Assembly (NCBI RefSeq): GCF_001425445.1
Contig: NZ_LMQU01000011.1
Span: 326-64,325, forward strand
Direction of reading: 5' to 3'
DNA length: 64,000 nt
From: Devosia sp. Leaf420
Lineage (GTDB): Bacteria; Pseudomonadota; Alphaproteobacteria; Rhizobiales; Devosiaceae
This document shows, in pieces, positions 9,564-19,302 of this stretch. Under the pieces are notes generated by a model. That model did no database searches. It was not told where the DNA came from and worked only from the letters and a program-made list of their open reading frames with translations. A program made the translations under genes and the position numbers. Position 1 is the stretch's first letter. Each line of letters starts with the position of its first letter.

Positions 9564-10259
9564 ATGAACAGCCCTGCCGCACCAAACCTCAACCACATCA
9601 CCGATTGGGTCTTCGACCTCGACAACACGCTTTATCCGCGTGAGTGCAATCTCTTTGCCCAGATCGACGTCCTGATTACCCGCTATGTGATGGACGTGAC
9701 CCGCCTCGACTTCGAGGAAGCGCGATCCCTGCAGAAAAGCTACTATCGGGACTTTGGGACGACGCTCAACGGGCTGATGCACGGACACAAGATCGACCCC
9801 GAGCATTTCCTCAACACGGTCCATGCCATCGATTATTCGCCCGTCATCGCGCATCCGGCGCTGATCGACGCGATCCGCGCCCTGCCTGGCCGGAAATTCA
9901 TCCTGACCAATGGCGACACAAACCACGCGCGCTCGGTGTTGGGGCGTCTTGGCGGGCCTGACTTGTTCGAAGACGTGCACGATATCCGCGCCATGACCTT
10001 CGTGCCCAAGCCGCATAAGCAGGCCTATGACGGGTTCCTCGGCCGCTATGGGATCGACCCGACCAAGGCGATCATGTTCGACGATCTCGAAAAGAACCTG
10101 GTCGTGCCGCACGAGATCGGAATGGCGACGGTACAGGTGGTGCCGGGCGCCGAGTTTGCGCATGACCAGGTGGAAGCCTGGGAGCTGGGCCAGACGACCG
10201 GCCCACATGTGCACCACGTGACTGGCGATCTCGCAGGGTTTTTGCGCAATCTGCGCTGA
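9564..10259 (+). CDS. Pyrimidine 5'-nucleotidase, HAD superfamily
   Basis: A 231-residue HAD phosphatase of the pyr-5-nucleotidase family (yeast Sdt1/Phm8 relatives), which dephosphorylates UMP/CMP. HAD motif I is FDLDNTLYP (nucleophile D18, acid/base D20), motif II is ILTNGD near residue 115, motif III lysine is in VPKPHKQ near 149, and motif IV is MFDDLEKNL near 173. The C1 cap lies between motifs I and II. It converges on the VOC gene, with 3 nt between the two stops. Confidence 0.88.
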   Translation: MNSPAAPNLNHITDWVFDLDNTLYPRECNLFAQIDVLITRYVMDVTRLDFEEARSLQKSYYRDFGTTLNGLMHGHKIDPEHFLNTVHAIDYSPVIAHPALIDAIRALPGRKFILTNGDTNHARSVLGRLGGPDLFEDVHDIRAMTFVPKPHKQAYDGFLGRYGIDPTKAIMFDDLEKNLVVPHEIGMATVQVVPGAEFAHDQVEAWELGQTTGPHVHHVTGDLAGFLRNLR

Positions 10260-10262
10260 GCG

Positions 10263-10631
10263 CTACATGCTGTTGAGATGCAAAATATTGCCGTCGGGGT
10301 CCTTGAACCAGACCATGGCGAAATCGCCGGCGCGGTGGATGCCGTCGGCATAGTCCATGCCGTCATAGCGCTCGAAGGTGACGCCCTTTTCGGCGAGGCG
10401 CCGGGTGATCGCCTCGATTTCGTCGCCGACGCCCCAGACGACAGCATTGGCCTGATTGGTGCCGGCAAAGTCCGAGACATAGACGACGAGTGCTGTCTTG
10501 CCTGTCTTGAACTGCAGCACCTGATCGCCATCGCTCGTCAATTCGAGTTCGAGCACATCGCGATAAAAGCGGCGGGCGCGGTCTAGATCCTTGACCGCAA
10601 CGATGGCGGCGCTGTCTTTGTCCTTGAGCAT
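10263..10631 (-). CDS. VOC/glyoxalase-fold protein
   Basis: A 122-residue vicinal-oxygen-chelate protein with the two beta-alpha-beta-beta-beta modules (AAIVAVKDLDRARRFYRDVL at the start; FAMVWFKDPDGNILHLNSM at the end). The typical C-terminal metal-ligand glutamate is replaced by His in NILHL, and an Asp/His pattern in the first module is not obvious, so catalysis is uncertain; it may bind small molecules. ATG at 10631 was chosen over 10646 because the bases between the two form the strong site GGAGGAGGAACC just before it. Confidence 0.85.
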   Translation of the reverse strand: MLKDKDSAAIVAVKDLDRARRFYRDVLELELTSDGDQVLQFKTGKTALVVYVSDFAGTNQANAVVWGVGDEIEAITRRLAEKGVTFERYDGMDYADGIHRAGDFAMVWFKDPDGNILHLNSM

Positions 10632-10722
10632 TGGTTCCTCCTCCATGCGTTCCGAGGGAACGTTTGTCGGGGAGCGCGGTTGCCTACTCGCCTAATCTGC
10701 GGCGCCCAACTAGAATACTGTC

Positions 10723-12600
10723 ATGACCGATCTTCCAGGGCGCCGACCACCGCCCATTCCCGAACAATCTCCGACTTTCAGGCAACGACTCGACAATCTG
10801 CGGCATCTGGGGCGGCTCGTCGCACAGATCTGGCGCACCAGCCGGACGATGACGGCTGCCAGCATTGGCCTCAGGCTCGTCGCAGCACTGCAGCCCATCG
10901 CGGTGCTCTATGCCGCCAAGCTGATCGTCGACGAGGTTGTGCGGCTTTCCGCGCTGACGCCGCCCGGGCCGGACTGGACCGATTGGTGGAATGCGGGGCT
11001 CTTGAACCCGATCCTCTTGCTGCTGCTCCTCGAAATGGCGCTGGTGCTCGGCAATGATGTCATTGCGCGCGGCATCGGGCTCGTCGATTCCATCCTCTCC
11101 GAACTTCATTCCAACCAGGTCAGTGTCGAGCTGATGGGGCATGCCGCCAAGCTCGACCTCATGCATTTCGAGAGCGCGGAATATCAGGACCGGCTGGAGC
11201 GGGCGCGGCGGCAGGCGGCGGGGCGCAACGCGCTGCTGAGCCAACTTTTCGGCCAGGCGCAGGACATGATCACCGTCGTGACACTGGCTGCGGGCCTCTT
11301 CGTTTATGCGCCGTGGCTGATCCTTTTGCTGCCCCTAAGTTTCGTGCCTTCGATCTGGGGCGAAACGCGGTTCAACACCATGGCCTATATGGTCAGCCGC
11401 TGGCGGACGCCGGAGCGGCGCGAACTCGAATATATCCGCTATATTGGGGCCAGCGCCGAGACGGCCAAGGAAATCAAGCTTTTTGGGCTCGGTGAGTTTT
11501 TGATCGAGCGGTTCCGCAAGCTCGCGCATGACATCTTCATCGAAAACCGGCGCATCGCCATTTTGCGCAATGGCTGGGGCGCGCTGTTCGGCGCGATCGC
11601 CACCCTCGCCTATTACGCCGCCTATGCCTTTATCGTCTGGCGCACCATTGCCGGCGAGTTCACCATCGGCGATCTGGCCTTTTTGTCGGGCTCGTTCCTG
11701 CGGCTCAATGGGCTGTTCCAAAAAATCCTGCTCGGTTTTACCGCCATTGCGGGCCAGTCGATGTTTCTCGACGATCTCTTTTCCTTCTTCGAGATCGAGC
11801 CGACTGTCTTGGCGCCGGCTAGCCCAAAACCGTTTCCGGTGCCGATCCGGGATGGCGTGCGCTTTGAAAATGTCGGCTTTCGCTATCCCGAGGCTGAGAA
11901 TTGGGTCGTCCGCAATCTGTCCTTCACGCTGAAGGCGGGGGAGACTCTAGCGCTGGTCGGCGAGAATGGCGCGGGCAAGACGACGATCGTGAAGCTGCTT
12001 GCGCGGCTTTACGACCCGAGCGAGGGGCGCATCACCATCGATGGTGTCGATCTCAAGGATATGGCGCCACGCGATATCCACGCCCATCTCGGCGTCATCT
12101 TCCAGGACTTCATCCGCTATAGTTTTACCGCGCGCGACAATATCGGCGTGGGGCGGATCGAGGATAAGGACGATCAGGGCCGCATCGACGAGGCGGCGGA
12201 ACAGAGCCTTGCCGATGCCGTCATCGCCAAGCTGCCCAAGGGGTATGAGCAGCAATTGGGTCGGCTGTTCAAGCAGGGTCGCGATCTCTCGGGCGGGGAA
12301 TGGCAGAAGGTCGCCATTGCGCGCTCCTATATGCGCGACAGCGAGCTGATCATTCTCGACGAGCCGACGGCAGCACTTGACGCCAAGGCCGAGGCGGAAG
12401 TGTTTTCGCGCTTCAAGGGGCTGGCGAGCGGCAAGACGGCGGTGATCATCTCGCACCGGTTTTCGACCGTACGCATGGCCGATCGCATTCTGGTTTTGGA
12501 GCACGGCGCTATTCTCGAGGCCGGCACGCATGAAGAGTTGCTGGCTTTGGGCGGGCGCTATGCGGAGCTCTTCGAATTGCAGGCGGCGGGTTATCGCTGA
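10723..12600 (+). CDS. ABC transporter, fused permease-ATPase
   Basis: A 625-residue half-transporter of the type I exporter class, expected to work as a homodimer in the inner membrane. The N-terminal 340 residues hold the membrane domain (clear segments in the TM region AVLYAAKLIVDEV, TVVTLAAGLFVYAPWLILLL and AIATLAYYAAYAFIVWRTI). The ATPase shows Walker A GENGAGKTT at about 413-421, Q-loop VIFQDFIRYS, signature LSGGEWQKVAIARS from 522, Walker B LIILDEPTAALD at about 541-552 and the H-loop ISHRF. Substrate unknown. Its last 10 nt overlap the convergent flavoprotein gene. Confidence 0.92.
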   Translation: MTDLPGRRPPPIPEQSPTFRQRLDNLRHLGRLVAQIWRTSRTMTAASIGLRLVAALQPIAVLYAAKLIVDEVVRLSALTPPGPDWTDWWNAGLLNPILLLLLLEMALVLGNDVIARGIGLVDSILSELHSNQVSVELMGHAAKLDLMHFESAEYQDRLERARRQAAGRNALLSQLFGQAQDMITVVTLAAGLFVYAPWLILLLPLSFVPSIWGETRFNTMAYMVSRWRTPERRELEYIRYIGASAETAKEIKLFGLGEFLIERFRKLAHDIFIENRRIAILRNGWGALFGAIATLAYYAAYAFIVWRTIAGEFTIGDLAFLSGSFLRLNGLFQKILLGFTAIAGQSMFLDDLFSFFEIEPTVLAPASPKPFPVPIRDGVRFENVGFRYPEAENWVVRNLSFTLKAGETLALVGENGAGKTTIVKLLARLYDPSEGRITIDGVDLKDMAPRDIHAHLGVIFQDFIRYSFTARDNIGVGRIEDKDDQGRIDEAAEQSLADAVIAKLPKGYEQQLGRLFKQGRDLSGGEWQKVAIARSYMRDSELIILDEPTAALDAKAEAEVFSRFKGLASGKTAVIISHRFSTVRMADRILVLEHGAILEAGTHEELLALGGRYAELFELQAAGYR

Positions 12601-13799
12601 GCGTTGAGAAAGGCGATCATGCCCTCGGCGGCGGCACGGCCGGTGGCGAGGCACGCGGTGAGAAGATAGCCGCCGGTGGGCGCTTCCCAATCGATCATCT
12701 CGCCGGCGACGAACGTGCCGGGGAGCGCCTTGAGCATGAAGTTTTCGTCCAAGGCGCTAAAGGCAACGCCCCCGGCCGAGGAAATGGCTTCGGCAATTGG
12801 GCGGGTGCGCTCGAGGGTAATCGGAACGGCTTTTATGGCTGCAGCGAGCGCAATGGGGTCGAGCGCGCTGGCGTTTGGAAAACACTCGCGGAGGTGCGCG
12901 GCCTTCACTGGATCGAGCCCCGCGCCTTTGCGGATGCGGTTGGCAAAGCTCAATTTATTGGGATGACGCGCGAGATCGGCGGCGAGGCGCTCAGTCGAGC
13001 GGCCCGGCATGAGATCGACCGTGAGGACAGCTGTGCCCTTGGCGATGATTTCATCGCGGAGGGTCGCGGCATGGGCGTAGACCAGACTGCCCTCGATGCC
13101 CCAGCGGTTGACGACGAACTCGCCCGGGATGGTGCCGGCGGCGCTGGTGGCGGTCACCGATTTCAACGGCTGGCCGGCGAAGCGCTCGATAAAGAAGGAG
13201 CTCCAGGCGACCTCAAACCCGCAATTGGCGGGAAGGAAGGGTGTGATCTCAACCCCTTGCATGCGAAGGGGGGCGACCCAAGCAGCATCGGAGCCAAGAC
13301 GCGGCCATGACGCCCCGCCGAGGGCGAGGAGAACGGCATCGAATTGGTGGCGTTCTTCGCCCGTGCGGGTTTCGAAGGTAAGGCTGTTGCCGTCGAATCC
13401 AGTCCAGCGGCATTGCGAGCGGATGGTGACGCCAAGATCTTGCAGCCGCGCGAGCCAGGCGCGGAGCAGCGGCGAGGCTTTCATGGCTTTGGGAAAGACG
13501 CGGCCGGAGGAACCGACAAAGGTTTCGACGCCAAGGCCAGCGCACCAAGTCCGGACGTCCTCGCCGGTGAATCTATTGAGTGCGTTTTCGAGCATTGGAC
13601 GGGCAGCACCGTACCGGTCGAGCAAAGCGGAATGGCTTTCGGCATGGGTGATATTGAGCCCGGATTTGCCAGCCATCAGGAATTTGCGCCCGACTGTAGG
13701 CATAGCCTCGAAGACGGTAACCGAATGTCCGGCTGTTGCCAGAATTTCCGCCGCCATAAGTCCCGCAGGTCCGCCCCCGATGATTCCGACCTTGTTCAA
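12591..13799 (-). CDS. BaiN/TIGR03862-type NAD(P)/FAD-dependent oxidoreductase
   Basis: A 402-residue flavoprotein of the HI0933/BaiN group. The N-terminal dinucleotide fold is VGIIGGGPAGLMAAEILA, followed by the family signature GRKFLMAGKSGLNITHAE, and the C-terminal FAD-binding end TFVAGEMIDWEAPTGGYLL. The substrate is unknown; some relatives reduce bile-acid enones but that cannot be inferred here. I chose a TTG start at 13799: GGAG lies 7 nt upstream and the Rossmann motif begins immediately. ATG starts further upstream would overlap most of the divergent ROK gene. It overlaps the ABC transporter stop by 10 nt. Confidence 0.88.
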   Translation of the reverse strand: MNKVGIIGGGPAGLMAAEILATAGHSVTVFEAMPTVGRKFLMAGKSGLNITHAESHSALLDRYGAARPMLENALNRFTGEDVRTWCAGLGVETFVGSSGRVFPKAMKASPLLRAWLARLQDLGVTIRSQCRWTGFDGNSLTFETRTGEERHQFDAVLLALGGASWPRLGSDAAWVAPLRMQGVEITPFLPANCGFEVAWSSFFIERFAGQPLKSVTATSAAGTIPGEFVVNRWGIEGSLVYAHAATLRDEIIAKGTAVLTVDLMPGRSTERLAADLARHPNKLSFANRIRKGAGLDPVKAAHLRECFPNASALDPIALAAAIKAVPITLERTRPIAEAISSAGGVAFSALDENFMLKALPGTFVAGEMIDWEAPTGGYLLTACLATGRAAAEGMIAFLNAQR

Positions 13800-13922
13800 A
13801 CCGCGGCTCCAGAAAATTGAGGCCGATGCATAACCAGTTTCGTGGGCTGCGGCTATGGCATCGTCTGGCGCCCCGCACAGGCAGAGGCTAGTGTCGGCGC
13901 ACCTTTTCTCCCAAGACCATCC

Positions 13923-14834
13923 ATGATCACCTGTTTCGATATTGGCGGCACGACGATCAAAGCCGCAACCGCGACGACCCCTGATGCGCTGATCCATCTC
14001 GGCCGCCAGCCGACGCCAACGCAGGATTTCGAGGCCTTCGTTGCTGTCATCGCTGGTTTCGTAGCCAAAGGCGGCGCGCCGGCGGGATCGCCGATTGCCA
14101 TTTCCATCACCGGCGTGGTCGATCCGCAGACAGGTCTGGTTACCTGCGCCAACATTCCCTGTATCGACGGGAAAGTGCTGTCCGACGAACTGGCTAAGCG
14201 GCTCGACCGGCCAGTGACCGTCGCCAATGACGCGGATTGCTTTGTGCTTGCCGAGGCGACATCGGGCGCCGGTCGCGGACATCGCGTCGCATTCGGCGCA
14301 ATTCTCGGGACCGGCGTTGGCGGCGGCATCGTCGTTGACCAAAAGCTGCATCCCGGCGCAGGCGGGCTCGGCGGCGAATGGGGGCATGGGACGATCGTTG
14401 CGACCAAGGTTGATGTCGCGCCCTACGATTTGCCGCACTTTGCCTGTGGCTGCGGCCTTTCGGGCTGCCTCGACACCGTCGGCGGCGCGCGAGGCATGGA
14501 GAGGCTGCATCGGCATCTTCATGGCACGGAGCTGCCGAGCACCAGCATCGTGGACGCGTGGTCGGCCGGCGATAGTGCAGCGTCTCAGACCATCGATCTT
14601 TTCATCGCCCTCCTCGCGCAGCCGCTGGCGCTGGTGGTCAATATCATCGGGCCAGACATCGTGCCGGTGGGCGGTGGGCTCGGCAATAGTCGCGAACTGA
14701 TCGCGCGCATCGACGCTGCAGTGCGGCCACGCATTCTCCGGCATCTCGATCGGCCGCTGATCGTTCCGGCGGAACTAACAGCAGATGCGGGCCTGGTTGG
14801 CGCCGCAGCGCTTGGGGTGGGAGCTGGTGCATGA
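13923..14834 (+). CDS. ROK-family sugar kinase
   Basis: A 303-residue cytoplasmic kinase of the ROK family (glucokinase/fructokinase/N-acetyl-hexosamine kinases). ATP-binding motif DIGGTTIKAA at residues 5-14, the catalytic-region sequence VANDADCFVLAEA, glycine-rich GTGVGGGIVVD, and the zinc motif CGCGLSGCLDTVGG are present. The bacterial form without an N-terminal HTH indicates an enzyme rather than a repressor. It overlaps cutC by ATGA, so the two are cotranscribed; it is divergent from the flavoprotein gene. The exact sugar cannot be read from sequence. Confidence 0.9.
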   Translation: MITCFDIGGTTIKAATATTPDALIHLGRQPTPTQDFEAFVAVIAGFVAKGGAPAGSPIAISITGVVDPQTGLVTCANIPCIDGKVLSDELAKRLDRPVTVANDADCFVLAEATSGAGRGHRVAFGAILGTGVGGGIVVDQKLHPGAGGLGGEWGHGTIVATKVDVAPYDLPHFACGCGLSGCLDTVGGARGMERLHRHLHGTELPSTSIVDAWSAGDSAASQTIDLFIALLAQPLALVVNIIGPDIVPVGGGLGNSRELIARIDAAVRPRILRHLDRPLIVPAELTADAGLVGAAALGVGAGA

Positions 14835-15547
14835 CTATTCTCGAAGTGTGCATCGACATCGCCGAAGGACTGGGCGTGGCACGAACCAATGGGGCCGACC
14901 GGGTGGAGCTATGCTCGGCCCTGGAACTCGGCGGTTTGACCCCGAGCACGGGCTTGGTAACTTTGGCTGCGCGCGCCGGAATTTCGGCGCGTGCCATGAT
15001 CAGGCCACGCGCTGGCGACTTCGTTTTTGACCGCGATGAATTGGCGCAAATGCTGGTTGAGATCGATGCGATCCGGGAAACAGGGATCGAAGGCGTCGTG
15101 TTGGGCGCAAGCCTTGCAGATGGGCGCCTCGATATCGAGACGCTGACGCAACTCTCGGAACGGAGCAAGGGTATGAAGAAAACGCTCCATCGCGCCTTCG
15201 ATCTGGTGCCCGATTTGGAAGAGGCGATTGAGCAGGCGATTACCCTCGATTTCGATACCATTCTGACCTCGGGCCGCGCTCACACGGCACTCGAAGGCAT
15301 CCAAGATCTCGTGCGATCGCACCAAGTAGCTGCCGGGCGCATTGCCATCATGCCCGGCGCGGGTATCAGCGCCGCTAACGTCCGCAGCCTTCTGGATAAC
15401 GCCCCTTTTGCGGCCATTCATGGCTCTTGCTCAGCACCGGCCAAGACCGACAACGAATTGGCAGCAAAACTAGGATTTGCGAGCTTAAATCGCCGAACAA
15501 CCTCGGCAAAATTTGTAGCAGACTTGAAAGCAGCACTTCGACTTTAA
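14831..15547 (+). CDS. cutC: CutC-family TIM-barrel protein
   Basis: A 238-residue CutC homologue: LEVCIDIAEGLGVARTNGAD at the start, RVELCSALELGGLTPSTG, HRAFDLVPDLEEAI, ILTSGRAHTALEGI and IMPGAGISAANVRSL are all family landmarks around a TIM barrel. The family was named for copper homeostasis in E. coli, but its real biochemical role is poorly settled; coupling to a ROK sugar kinase here suggests a part in sugar or amino-sugar metabolism rather than copper. ATGA overlap with the kinase. Confidence 0.92.
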   Translation: MTILEVCIDIAEGLGVARTNGADRVELCSALELGGLTPSTGLVTLAARAGISARAMIRPRAGDFVFDRDELAQMLVEIDAIRETGIEGVVLGASLADGRLDIETLTQLSERSKGMKKTLHRAFDLVPDLEEAIEQAITLDFDTILTSGRAHTALEGIQDLVRSHQVAAGRIAIMPGAGISAANVRSLLDNAPFAAIHGSCSAPAKTDNELAAKLGFASLNRRTTSAKFVADLKAALRL

Positions 15548-15732
15548 GGTAAGGCCTTGTTTTTATTGAGATATGGCCGATTCATAAGTGCTTCACCATA
15601 CATTAAGAGGAAAACTACTATAGTGCGGAAGTAGACCGCAATTCGGCGACAAGAACCCAGAATAGGTGTTCGGCAGATGGGCGGCTTTTAACCAAGCCGT
15701 AACCCCACGGCGCACTGAAAAGGTATTGTCGC

Positions 15733-17730
15733 ATGCGCATCCGCGGCAAGGTTTTGACTATCGTCGGCATCATGGGCGTTGTCGCTGCCCTGATCACCGG
15801 CATTGGCCTATATGTCGTGGCCGAATATGACCACCAGATCGAACGCCTCGATCACGCCTCCAAGCGCGCGCTCTATGGCGAGTCGCTCAATCGGCGCGTG
15901 ACGGCCGTGGTCATGGAAGCCCGCGGTGTCTACGCGGCAGCCAATACCGAAAAAGCCGGCCAGTTCGCCGAAGGTATCCTGACCCAGCTCGACGAAATGG
16001 ACCGCGTTCTCGATCTTTGGCGCCCTCTGGTCGAAGTTGGAGATGAGGCTGCGTTCACCGCCATGGCCGATAAGGCGGCGACCTTCCGCACCTTCCGCGC
16101 CGAGACGGCGCGCCTTGGCCGCGATGTCGACCCAGCCCAGGCCAACGCTCAGGGCAATACCGACGAAAACCGCGCCAATCGCAAGGCCTTCCAGGCCGAT
16201 ATCGACGCGATCGTCGCCACCGACCTTGCAGACTACCAAGCCATCCAGCAGGATCTAGTTGGCTTTGAAGGCACGATGCGCACCCTCTTGCTGGCGGTTG
16301 CCGGTCTCGGGATCATCGCCGGCACCGGCGCGGCCGTCTACATCGGCACATCCCAGCTTGGCCGACCAGTTACCCGCCTGACCACCGCAATGCGGGCTCT
16401 CTCGGAAGGCGACTTCGAGACCGAAGTGCCCGGCGCCACCCGCGCCGACGAAATCGGCGAAATGGCGCAGGCTGTGCAGGTCTTCAAGGACAACGGCATC
16501 AAGATGGCCTCGATGACGGCACAGGAACAAGCCGCCGCATTGAAGGCCGCCGCGCGCACCAAGACCATGGAAGTCTTCCAGGCCGAATTCGACGATGTGG
16601 TCGAAGCCGCGATGGCCGGCGATTTCAGCCGCGCGATCACCACCAACTTTGCCGATCAGGACATCACGCGCCTGTCGCAGAACTTCAATGCCATGGTGTC
16701 GAGCGTGCGCACTGGCCTTGCGGACGCCGGCTCGGTCCTCGGCGCGCTTGCCGATACCGACCTGACCCAGCGCATGACCGGTTCGCACCAGGGTTCTTTC
16801 CTTGAACTGCAGACAGACATGAACCGCGTTGCCGATACGCTGACCGATGTGGTGACGCGCCTTCGCACCACGTCGCGCGGCGTGAAAGTTGCAACCGGCG
16901 AGATCCTGGCCGGCGCCAACGATCTCTCCGAGCGCACCACGCGTCAGGCAGCAACGATCGAAGAAACTTCGGCTACCATGGAGCAGCTTGCTCAGGCCGT
17001 GACCGAGAACGCCAAGCGCGCGCAGCGCGGTAGCTCCACTGCCGAGGCTGTCACGCAATCGGCCGTGCAAAGTGGCCAGGTGATGGACGAGGCGACGGCC
17101 GCTATGGGCCGGATCACCACTGCCTCGGAAAAGATCTCGAACATCATCGGCATGATCGACGATATCGCCTTCCAGACCAACCTTCTCGCGCTCAACGCCT
17201 CGGTGGAAGCGGCACGTGCCGGCGAAGCGGGCAAGGGCTTTGCGGTCGTCGCCGTCGAAGTGCGCCGCCTGGCACAATCGGCTGCCGAAGCCTCGTCGGA
17301 CGTCAAGGCGCTGATCGAGGAAAGCGCGCGGGAAGTCGATGGCGGTGCGCGCCTCGTGTCCGACGCGGCCCACAAGCTGAGCTCCATGCTGGAGGCTATG
17401 CGCGCCAACAGCGCCATGATGGCCGAAATTGCCCGCGAAAGCGCGCAGCAGGCCCAGGCCATCGACGAGGTCAATGTGGCCGTGCGCCAGATGGACGAGA
17501 TGACCCAGCACAATGCCGCTCTGGTCGAAGAAACCAACGCGGCCATCGAGCAAACCGAGGCCCGCGCCAACGAACTCGACACGATCGTCGAAGTCTTCCG
17601 CGTCTCCGAGCGCTCGGCACCTGTCGACGTGGCGCCCGTCCGCCGCCCGGCAGCAAAGGCCAAACCCGCGCAGGCCCAGTACCTAAGCCACGGCAATGCT
17701 GCGGTCTCGACGGACTGGGACGAATTCTGA
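15733..17730 (+). CDS. Methyl-accepting chemotaxis protein
   Basis: A 665-residue inner-membrane chemoreceptor. First membrane segment at about 7-28, a helical periplasmic sensor of about 150 residues, second membrane segment at about 184-205, HAMP domain from about 208, a second HAMP-like stretch near 300-350, and the methyl-accepting signalling domain from about 370 with the highly conserved tip [19 protein letters not shown] around residue 485-505. The C-terminus ends in DWDEF after a flexible Ala/Pro linker; this resembles the NWETF pentapeptide that tethers CheR/CheB in enteric receptors, keeping W and F. No other chemotaxis gene is adjacent. A rho-independent terminator follows. Confidence 0.95.
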   Translation: MRIRGKVLTIVGIMGVVAALITGIGLYVVAEYDHQIERLDHASKRALYGESLNRRVTAVVMEARGVYAAANTEKAGQFAEGILTQLDEMDRVLDLWRPLVEVGDEAAFTAMADKAATFRTFRAETARLGRDVDPAQANAQGNTDENRANRKAFQADIDAIVATDLADYQAIQQDLVGFEGTMRTLLLAVAGLGIIAGTGAAVYIGTSQLGRPVTRLTTAMRALSEGDFETEVPGATRADEIGEMAQAVQVFKDNGIKMASMTAQEQAAALKAAARTKTMEVFQAEFDDVVEAAMAGDFSRAITTNFADQDITRLSQNFNAMVSSVRTGLADAGSVLGALADTDLTQRMTGSHQGSFLELQTDMNRVADTLTDVVTRLRTTSRGVKVATGEILAGANDLSERTTRQAATIEETSATMEQLAQAVTENAKRAQRGSSTAEAVTQSAVQSGQVMDEATAAMGRITTASEKISNIIGMIDDIAFQTNLLALNASVEAARAGEAGKGFAVVAVEVRRLAQSAAEASSDVKALIEESAREVDGGARLVSDAAHKLSSMLEAMRANSAMMAEIARESAQQAQAIDEVNVAVRQMDEMTQHNAALVEETNAAIEQTEARANELDTIVEVFRVSERSAPVDVAPVRRPAAKAKPAQAQYLSHGNAAVSTDWDEF

Positions 17731-17758
17731 TCGAAATGCAGTCTAGACTGTAAACAAG

Positions 17759-17789
17759 CGGCGGCATCAACAGGTGCCGCCGTTTTGCT
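17759..17789 (+). terminator. Rho-independent terminator of the chemoreceptor gene
   Basis: CGGCGGCA (17759-17766) pairs with TGCCGCCG (17775-17782), followed by TTTTGCTTT. It starts 28 nt after the stop codon. Confidence 0.85.
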
Positions 17790-18051
17790 TTGGGTTTCAG
17801 AATAGACGCTGCGCGCCAGAACTATAAATCAGATCAATCGGGCTCAATATCGTTAAATATACGTAAATTGACCTATATCCTCGCAATGAATCCGCATTGA
17901 CCCGATGAGGGATCAGTAAAACACTCAGAGCCGTCCATCCAATGAGGGGTAGGCCGGTGTTGAGCGTCAATGGCACCAGTGTAGCTTCGCGTGTTTTCAA
18001 TATCGGTCTGTTGCCGGACAGAGGCCCGTTAGCAGATAGCGGCGGTGCACC
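17790..18051 (+). promoter_or_regulatory. AT-rich leader before the polysaccharide operon
   Basis: No gene is supported here. Bases 17810-17890 are clearly more AT-rich than the flanks (runs such as CGTTAAATATACGTAAATTG), and this is the only non-coding gap upstream of six overlapping polysaccharide genes, so the operon promoter should lie in it. I could not pick a single -35/-10 pair. Confidence 0.4.
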
Positions 18052-19302
18052 ATGAAGATATTGGTGCTGGGCCTCAATTACGCGCCCGAGATAATCGGTA
18101 TTGGACCCTATACCACCGGCCTGGCAGAGGCCCTGGTGCGGGCTGGACATCAAGTCAGGGTTGTTGCGGGTCAGCCATATTATCCCGAATGGCGCGCTCG
18201 GCCGGGGCACGGTTTTTGGAATTTGGAGCGGCGGGGACGGCTCGACGTGCTGCGCGTGCCGCATTTTATTCCGCGGCACCCCACTGGCGCGATGCGCCTT
18301 CTCCATCATTTCACCTTTGCTCTCGCGGCATTCTTCCCAATGCTGTGGGCCGCACTGCTCTGGCGGCCCGATCGCGTTATTGCCATTGCGCCGGGTTTGA
18401 TGGCAGCCCCCGTGGGTCTTGTTGCCGCGCGCCTGAGCGGCGCCACCGCCTGGCTTCACGTCCAGGATTTTGAGCTCGAGGCGGCGGAAGCGACGGGGCT
18501 TATCGGGCGCGGTTGGTTTTTGGGGAAAATACTGCGTCAGATCGAGAGGGGCATTCTCTGCGCCTTCGATCACGTCAGCACCATTTCCCCAGCGATGTGT
18601 CGGCGCCTTGAGGACAAAGGCGTACCGGTAAACCGGATTGCCGAGCATCGCAACTGGGCCGGCGTCGACCGGATCGTGCCGCAGGACGAGCCATCGCCCT
18701 ATCGCGCGCTTTGGGGTATCGGCACGGAGCATGTGGCACTCTATTCCGGGGCACTCGGGCGCAAGCATGGGCTTGATCTCATCCTGGCGGCGGCGAGGCA
18801 GTTATCTCACCGAGACGATCTGACCTTCGTGATCTGTGGCAATGGCCCGGACCGTGCGGCGCTCGAAGCATCAGCATCAGGTCTGCGCAATATCCGCTTC
18901 CACGACCTGCAGCCGATCGAAAAGCTTGGCGATCTGCTCGCTCTCGCCACCATCCACCTACTGCCGCAAATCGCCTGCGCGCAGGATCTGGTACTGCCGA
19001 GCAAGCTGCCCAATATGCTGGCTTCCGGACGTCCCGTGGTGGCGACGGCGAGCCCACATTCGGCGCTATTTCAGGAGGTCTCGGGCTGCGGCATAGCCAC
19101 GCCACCGCAAGATGCAGTGGCCTTTGCTCAGGCCATTGCGGACCTCTGCGATAATCCGGTGCTCGCGCGGCAATTGGGCAGCGCTGCACGCGCCAGGGCC
19201 GAAGCGCGCTGGAGCCGGCAGGTTCTACTAGCCAATTTTGTCGGCGACATCGAACAGGCCGAAAAGGCAGCAGCGCCTGCCATATTGGGGCAGCGGCCAT
19301 GA
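18052..19302 (+). CDS. WcaI-like glycosyltransferase (GT4)
   Basis: A 416-residue GT-B fold glycosyltransferase. The N-terminus MKILVLGLNYAPEIIGIGPY and the region VRVVAGQPYYPEWR match the WcaI group of colanic-acid enzymes; the C-terminal donor-binding half has GALGRKHGLDLILAAAR and the conserved stretch VLPSKLPNMLASGRPVVAT. It would add one sugar to the undecaprenyl-linked repeat unit at the inner face of the membrane. First gene of a six-gene run with ATGA overlaps at every junction. The sugar donor is unknown. Confidence 0.88.
   Translation: MKILVLGLNYAPEIIGIGPYTTGLAEALVRAGHQVRVVAGQPYYPEWRARPGHGFWNLERRGRLDVLRVPHFIPRHPTGAMRLLHHFTFALAAFFPMLWAALLWRPDRVIAIAPGLMAAPVGLVAARLSGATAWLHVQDFELEAAEATGLIGRGWFLGKILRQIERGILCAFDHVSTISPAMCRRLEDKGVPVNRIAEHRNWAGVDRIVPQDEPSPYRALWGIGTEHVALYSGALGRKHGLDLILAAARQLSHRDDLTFVICGNGPDRAALEASASGLRNIRFHDLQPIEKLGDLLALATIHLLPQIACAQDLVLPSKLPNMLASGRPVVATASPHSALFQEVSGCGIATPPQDAVAFAQAIADLCDNPVLARQLGSAARARAEARWSRQVLLANFVGDIEQAEKAAAPAILGQRP

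Noticed and set aside
14000-14744. N-terminal extension of the flavoprotein gene back to 14744
   Set aside because: It would lie antisense to the ROK kinase; the dinucleotide motif starts right after the TTG at 13799, which has its own ribosome site.
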